Source: Io17-Chloro-G2 sp963663135
GTDB taxonomy: Bacteria > Chloroflexota > Dehalococcoidia > Lucifugimonadales > UBA3495
Assembly (NCBI GenBank): GCA_963663135.2
Contig: CAXXRM010000005.1
Location: 1,054,001 to 1,118,000 of the forward strand
Direction: 5' to 3'
DNA length: 64,000 nucleotides
Positions 61,440-64,000 of the stretch are shown here, in pieces. The notes under the pieces are model-generated. The model had not been told where the DNA came from, searched no databases, and worked only from the letters and a program-made list of their open reading frames with translations. A program made the position numbers and the translations under genes. Position 1 is the stretch's first letter, and each line of letters starts with the position of its first letter.

Positions 61440-61639
61440 GTCTTAAAAGCCCGGATGTCCCCCGCGGGACAACCCTACGACCCGGTTATTCGTTTGTGAT
61501 TGACTATGCTAGCAGACTATGCCCGGTATGGGAAGAATTTCCGCCCAACCTCAGGGCCTTTTCATTGTTAGCCGTCATTGTCAACGCAGCGGGCATTCAG
61601 ATCTCTGGTTATGCCATCATCGCAACAGCGCCCCCACCC

Positions 61640-61829
61640 CCGCCATTCTCGCCGCAGCGGGAATCCAGAGCCCTTTTCGTGCGCCGACACGTTTATGGCA
61701 ACGGGGCAAGCCAGATTTGGGCGACCTTCACCCACTCGAACGACCGTAACACACCGAGCTATTCCTGCGTTCTTGCACGTAGTTGGATGACAAAAATGGC
61801 TTGGATGCCCGCCGCGGCGGGCATGACGT
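61640..61829. repeat. Dispersed inverted-repeat element, copy 5
   Basis: The left arm (61640-61677) is near-identical to copy 1, with the GCAGCGGGAATCCAGAGCCC core. The interior GCGCCGACACGTTTATGGCA also matches copy 1. The right arm (about 61799-61829) is more diverged (GGATGCCCGCCGCGGCGGGC). It lies in the non-coding stretch between the pyr leader and the VWA gene. Confidence 0.7.
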
Positions 61830-61936
61830 AACACCATGAAACGGTCTTGCCCAACCGCGCCGATTCCCGCCTGCCAAACCTACGCCCGGATGTCTTCCGG
61901 GGTGGATGAGCCGAACACCCAAACCGCGCATACTGC

Positions 61937-63967
61937 CTACGCCATCACCTTCTTGCGTCGATTGGTCACGTAGTCCACCAGCATATACTGGCCCAGGTTT
62001 TCGGCGCTGCTATAGAAGGCCCGGCCCCGGTTGATTCGGGTCATCCGGTCCACGAAATTCACCAACTGGTAGGAGTTTTCTAGCATGAATGTGTTGATGA
62101 GAATGTCTTCCTGGGTGCACCGCTTGACCTCTTTCAGGGTCTCCTGCTCGGTGCGGTAGCTGGGAGGATAAGCGAAGAACGCCCGGTCCCCTTCCAGGTG
62201 GGACGTGGGTTCGCCGTCGGTTATCACCAGGATCTGACGGCTGCCGCCTTTCTCCTTGGACAACAGCTTCCGGGAAAGCATCAGCGCATGATGGAGGTTG
62301 GTGCCCGAAACCCAGGAGTTCCAGCTCACCTTGAGCAGTTCCTCCTCTTTGATTTCGCTGGCGTAGTCGGAGAAGCCGATCACGTAAAGGATGTCTCGCG
62401 GGTACTGGGACCGGATCAGAGACATTAATGCCAGGGTCACTTTCTTGGCCGCCAGGAAGTTATTGAACAGGCCCATGGAACGGCTTTGGTCCAGAAGGAT
62501 TACCGAGGCGGTGCGGGTCATGTGCTCGTTTCGATAAATCTCGAAGTCCTGGGGCTGCATCCTTACCGGAAGCTCGGGGCCCCCGCGGATCACCGCGTTC
62601 TTCAGAGTACTCAGGAGGTCGAGTTGGAACGGGTCGCCGAACTCGTACGCTTTGGTCTCTCCCAGCAGGTCCCCGGTGGCTCCCCGGGTCTCCATCATGT
62701 GGCCGCCCATGCGGTCTTTTTGTAAGTTGACAAAAATTTCCTTCAGGGCCTTCTGCCCAATGCGGCGAATCCCGCGGGCCGTCAAGTCCATCTTATCGTC
62801 GCCGCTCAGGTATCCCGTATCCTTCAGCATCTGGCGCAGTTGGTCCAATTGCTCCCATACCCGTTTGGCGTCATCGCCCAACAATTCGGCCAGCTTGTCG
62901 GGGTCGATATTCTCCAGGTTGCCGGTGCGCATTGCTTCCTGGAGCGCCTGCTCCAGAAGGTCGTTCTCCTGCAGTTGGCGCATCAGGTCCATGGCCTGGT
63001 CCATCGTCAAGCTGTCATCGCCCAGGAAGGGATACTGGCGGCGAAGCTCGTCCATGGGCATCATTACTTCCATCATGGAAGCCAACTCATTCATGGCTTG
63101 AAGTGTCTCAGGGTCCAGGGCCGACCCCATGGCGTCTTCCAACTCCTGGCGCATTTCCGGCGACATGCTGTCCATCATGGATTGCATCTGCGCCATCTGT
63201 TGCTGCAACCGTTCCATCAACTCGTCAAAAGACTGGGGCGGGTTGGGGCCGAACATGGAGCCGTACTGTTGCATGAACCCGTCGAAGTCGGGTTCCCTGC
63301 CTTCCATTTTGTCCCGCATCATCTGGCTCATCTGCCGCATCATTTCCCGCATGGCCGCCATGTCCTCGGGGGACATCCCTCGGACCTGGTCCTGCATTTG
63401 CTGGGAAATATTCTGGGCCATCTGGCTTTTGAGCATGTCCAGCAGTTCCTGGAACTTCCCCTGGGCCTCGGGGTCCATGAAGTCGTACTCCATTAGCTCT
63501 TTGATCTGCCCTCCCAGGCCCTCGGGGAGGTTGTCAAGCTTTTCCCGGTTTCTCTGTGCCCGTTGCTCCAGCATCTGGTAGAGATTCTCTTGCTGCTGCC
63601 TGGCGTCATCCTCCGCACTGTCGACCTGGCGGCGGCCTTCATCCAGCCGGCGGTCGATGCCGGACCGTTCGGTTTGAAGTATGTCATCCAGCCGTTCTTG
63701 CAGGTCGTCCACCACGGAATCCATGTTGTACTGCTGCAACTGCTGGCGGCGCCGGTTTTTTAGCTGGTCGATCAAGTCCCGCAGGCCCGGCATTTGCCGG
63801 CCTTCCCGGTCCTGGAAACCCTGACGAAACATCTCCCGCATCGCCCGCGTGACATCCCCTTGGCGCAAAACCTCGTCGGAAAGCTGGTCCATCAACGCGT
63901 CGGCGTCCAATTCGAAGAGCTGCTGGGTGCCGTCCCATTGGGAATACCGGTAGGTACGGTAAAGCAT
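61937..63967 (-). CDS. VWA-domain protein with long helical, Met/Gln-rich region
   Basis: A 676-residue protein. Residues ~60-430 are highly charged helices rich in Gln, Met, Glu and Asp (MAAMREMMRQMSQMMRDKMEG, QQMAQMQSMMDSM), likely coiled coil. The C-terminal domain (about 495-665) is a von Willebrand A domain with the metal site D-Q-S-R-S (DxSxS) in SVILLDQSRSMG, a Thr in SGTNLHHAL and an Asp in ILVITDGEP. Such VWA proteins often work with a MoxR-type AAA ATPase in complex assembly; the gene upstream lies beyond the window. ATG 63967 follows GAGG. Confidence 0.87.
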   Translation of the reverse strand: MLYRTYRYSQWDGTQQLFELDADALMDQLSDEVLRQGDVTRAMREMFRQGFQDREGRQMPGLRDLIDQLKNRRRQQLQQYNMDSVVDDLQERLDDILQTERSGIDRRLDEGRRQVDSAEDDARQQQENLYQMLEQRAQRNREKLDNLPEGLGGQIKELMEYDFMDPEAQGKFQELLDMLKSQMAQNISQQMQDQVRGMSPEDMAAMREMMRQMSQMMRDKMEGREPDFDGFMQQYGSMFGPNPPQSFDELMERLQQQMAQMQSMMDSMSPEMRQELEDAMGSALDPETLQAMNELASMMEVMMPMDELRRQYPFLGDDSLTMDQAMDLMRQLQENDLLEQALQEAMRTGNLENIDPDKLAELLGDDAKRVWEQLDQLRQMLKDTGYLSGDDKMDLTARGIRRIGQKALKEIFVNLQKDRMGGHMMETRGATGDLLGETKAYEFGDPFQLDLLSTLKNAVIRGGPELPVRMQPQDFEIYRNEHMTRTASVILLDQSRSMGLFNNFLAAKKVTLALMSLIRSQYPRDILYVIGFSDYASEIKEEELLKVSWNSWVSGTNLHHALMLSRKLLSKEKGGSRQILVITDGEPTSHLEGDRAFFAYPPSYRTEQETLKEVKRCTQEDILINTFMLENSYQLVNFVDRMTRINRGRAFYSSAENLGQYMLVDYVTNRRKKVMA

Positions 63968-64000
63968 GACGCCTCGCGGGTTTCAAATTTACTGCAAATG

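Noticed and set aside
1..64000. CRISPR array
   Set aside because: No regularly spaced direct repeats of 24-40 bases were seen; the repeats found are dispersed inverted elements.

Overview
The window looks like chromosomal DNA of an uncultured Chloroflexota bacterium, probably of the Dehalococcoidia/SAR202 type. This is inferred from gene content: many short-chain dehydrogenases (SDRs), two luciferase-like flavin oxidoreductases, thiolase-like and family III CoA-transferase genes, MmgE/PrpD and HpcH/HpaI proteins, a Rieske dioxygenase, and a pyrimidine operon with PyrR. It is moderately GC-rich and holds one tRNA gene, tRNA-Ala(TGC). There is no rRNA and no CRISPR array.

Layout. 1-5.2 kb: end of an Asp-box propeller gene, then catabolic genes (a frameshifted SDR, an alpha/beta hydrolase, a luciferase-like oxidoreductase, an atypical SDR). 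5.4-11.3 kb: an IS-rich island with IS5-type transposase halves at both edges, an IS701-type element, an IS1182-type element and two short inverted-repeat elements, with queC in the middle. 11.5-24.6 kb: a MidA-like methyltransferase, an OB-fold/thiolase pair, a double CoA-transferase, an aldolase, MmgE/PrpD, an SDR and a PhnZ-like HD protein. 24.7-27 kb: transposase and integrase remnants, a HAD phosphatase and the tRNA. 27.3-34.5 kb: thiolase, GMC oxidoreductase, NHL propeller and a Rieske dioxygenase (alpha, a small protein, beta, another small protein), closed by a strong terminator. 34.6-36.4 kb: a two-gene unit ending in a selenoprotein of the UGSC family. 36.8-49 kb: a frameshifted PD-(D/E)XK protein, Trm112/CopD-like/TlpA genes, a pentapeptide-repeat protein with a TIR-like tail, a luciferase-like oxidoreductase, an MMPL transporter, an SDR, and a VOC/endonuclease III-like/sfsA group. 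49-61.5 kb: pyrimidine genes. pyrF-DUF951 lies on the plus strand; pyrR-pyrB-pyrC-carA-unknown-carB lies on the minus strand behind a PyrR attenuator. 61.9-64 kb: a long VWA-domain protein.

The most notable item is the gene at 35718-36257. It is interrupted by an in-frame TGA that reads as selenocysteine in a U-G-S-C motif and is followed by a plausible bacterial SECIS hairpin. A normal gene caller would break it into two pieces. Other notable items are a family of 156-193 bp inverted-repeat elements with five copies in intergenic DNA, a classical PyrR leader read directly from sequence, an IS1182-type transposase whose stop codon comes from the target duplication, and the pentapeptide/TIR fusion.
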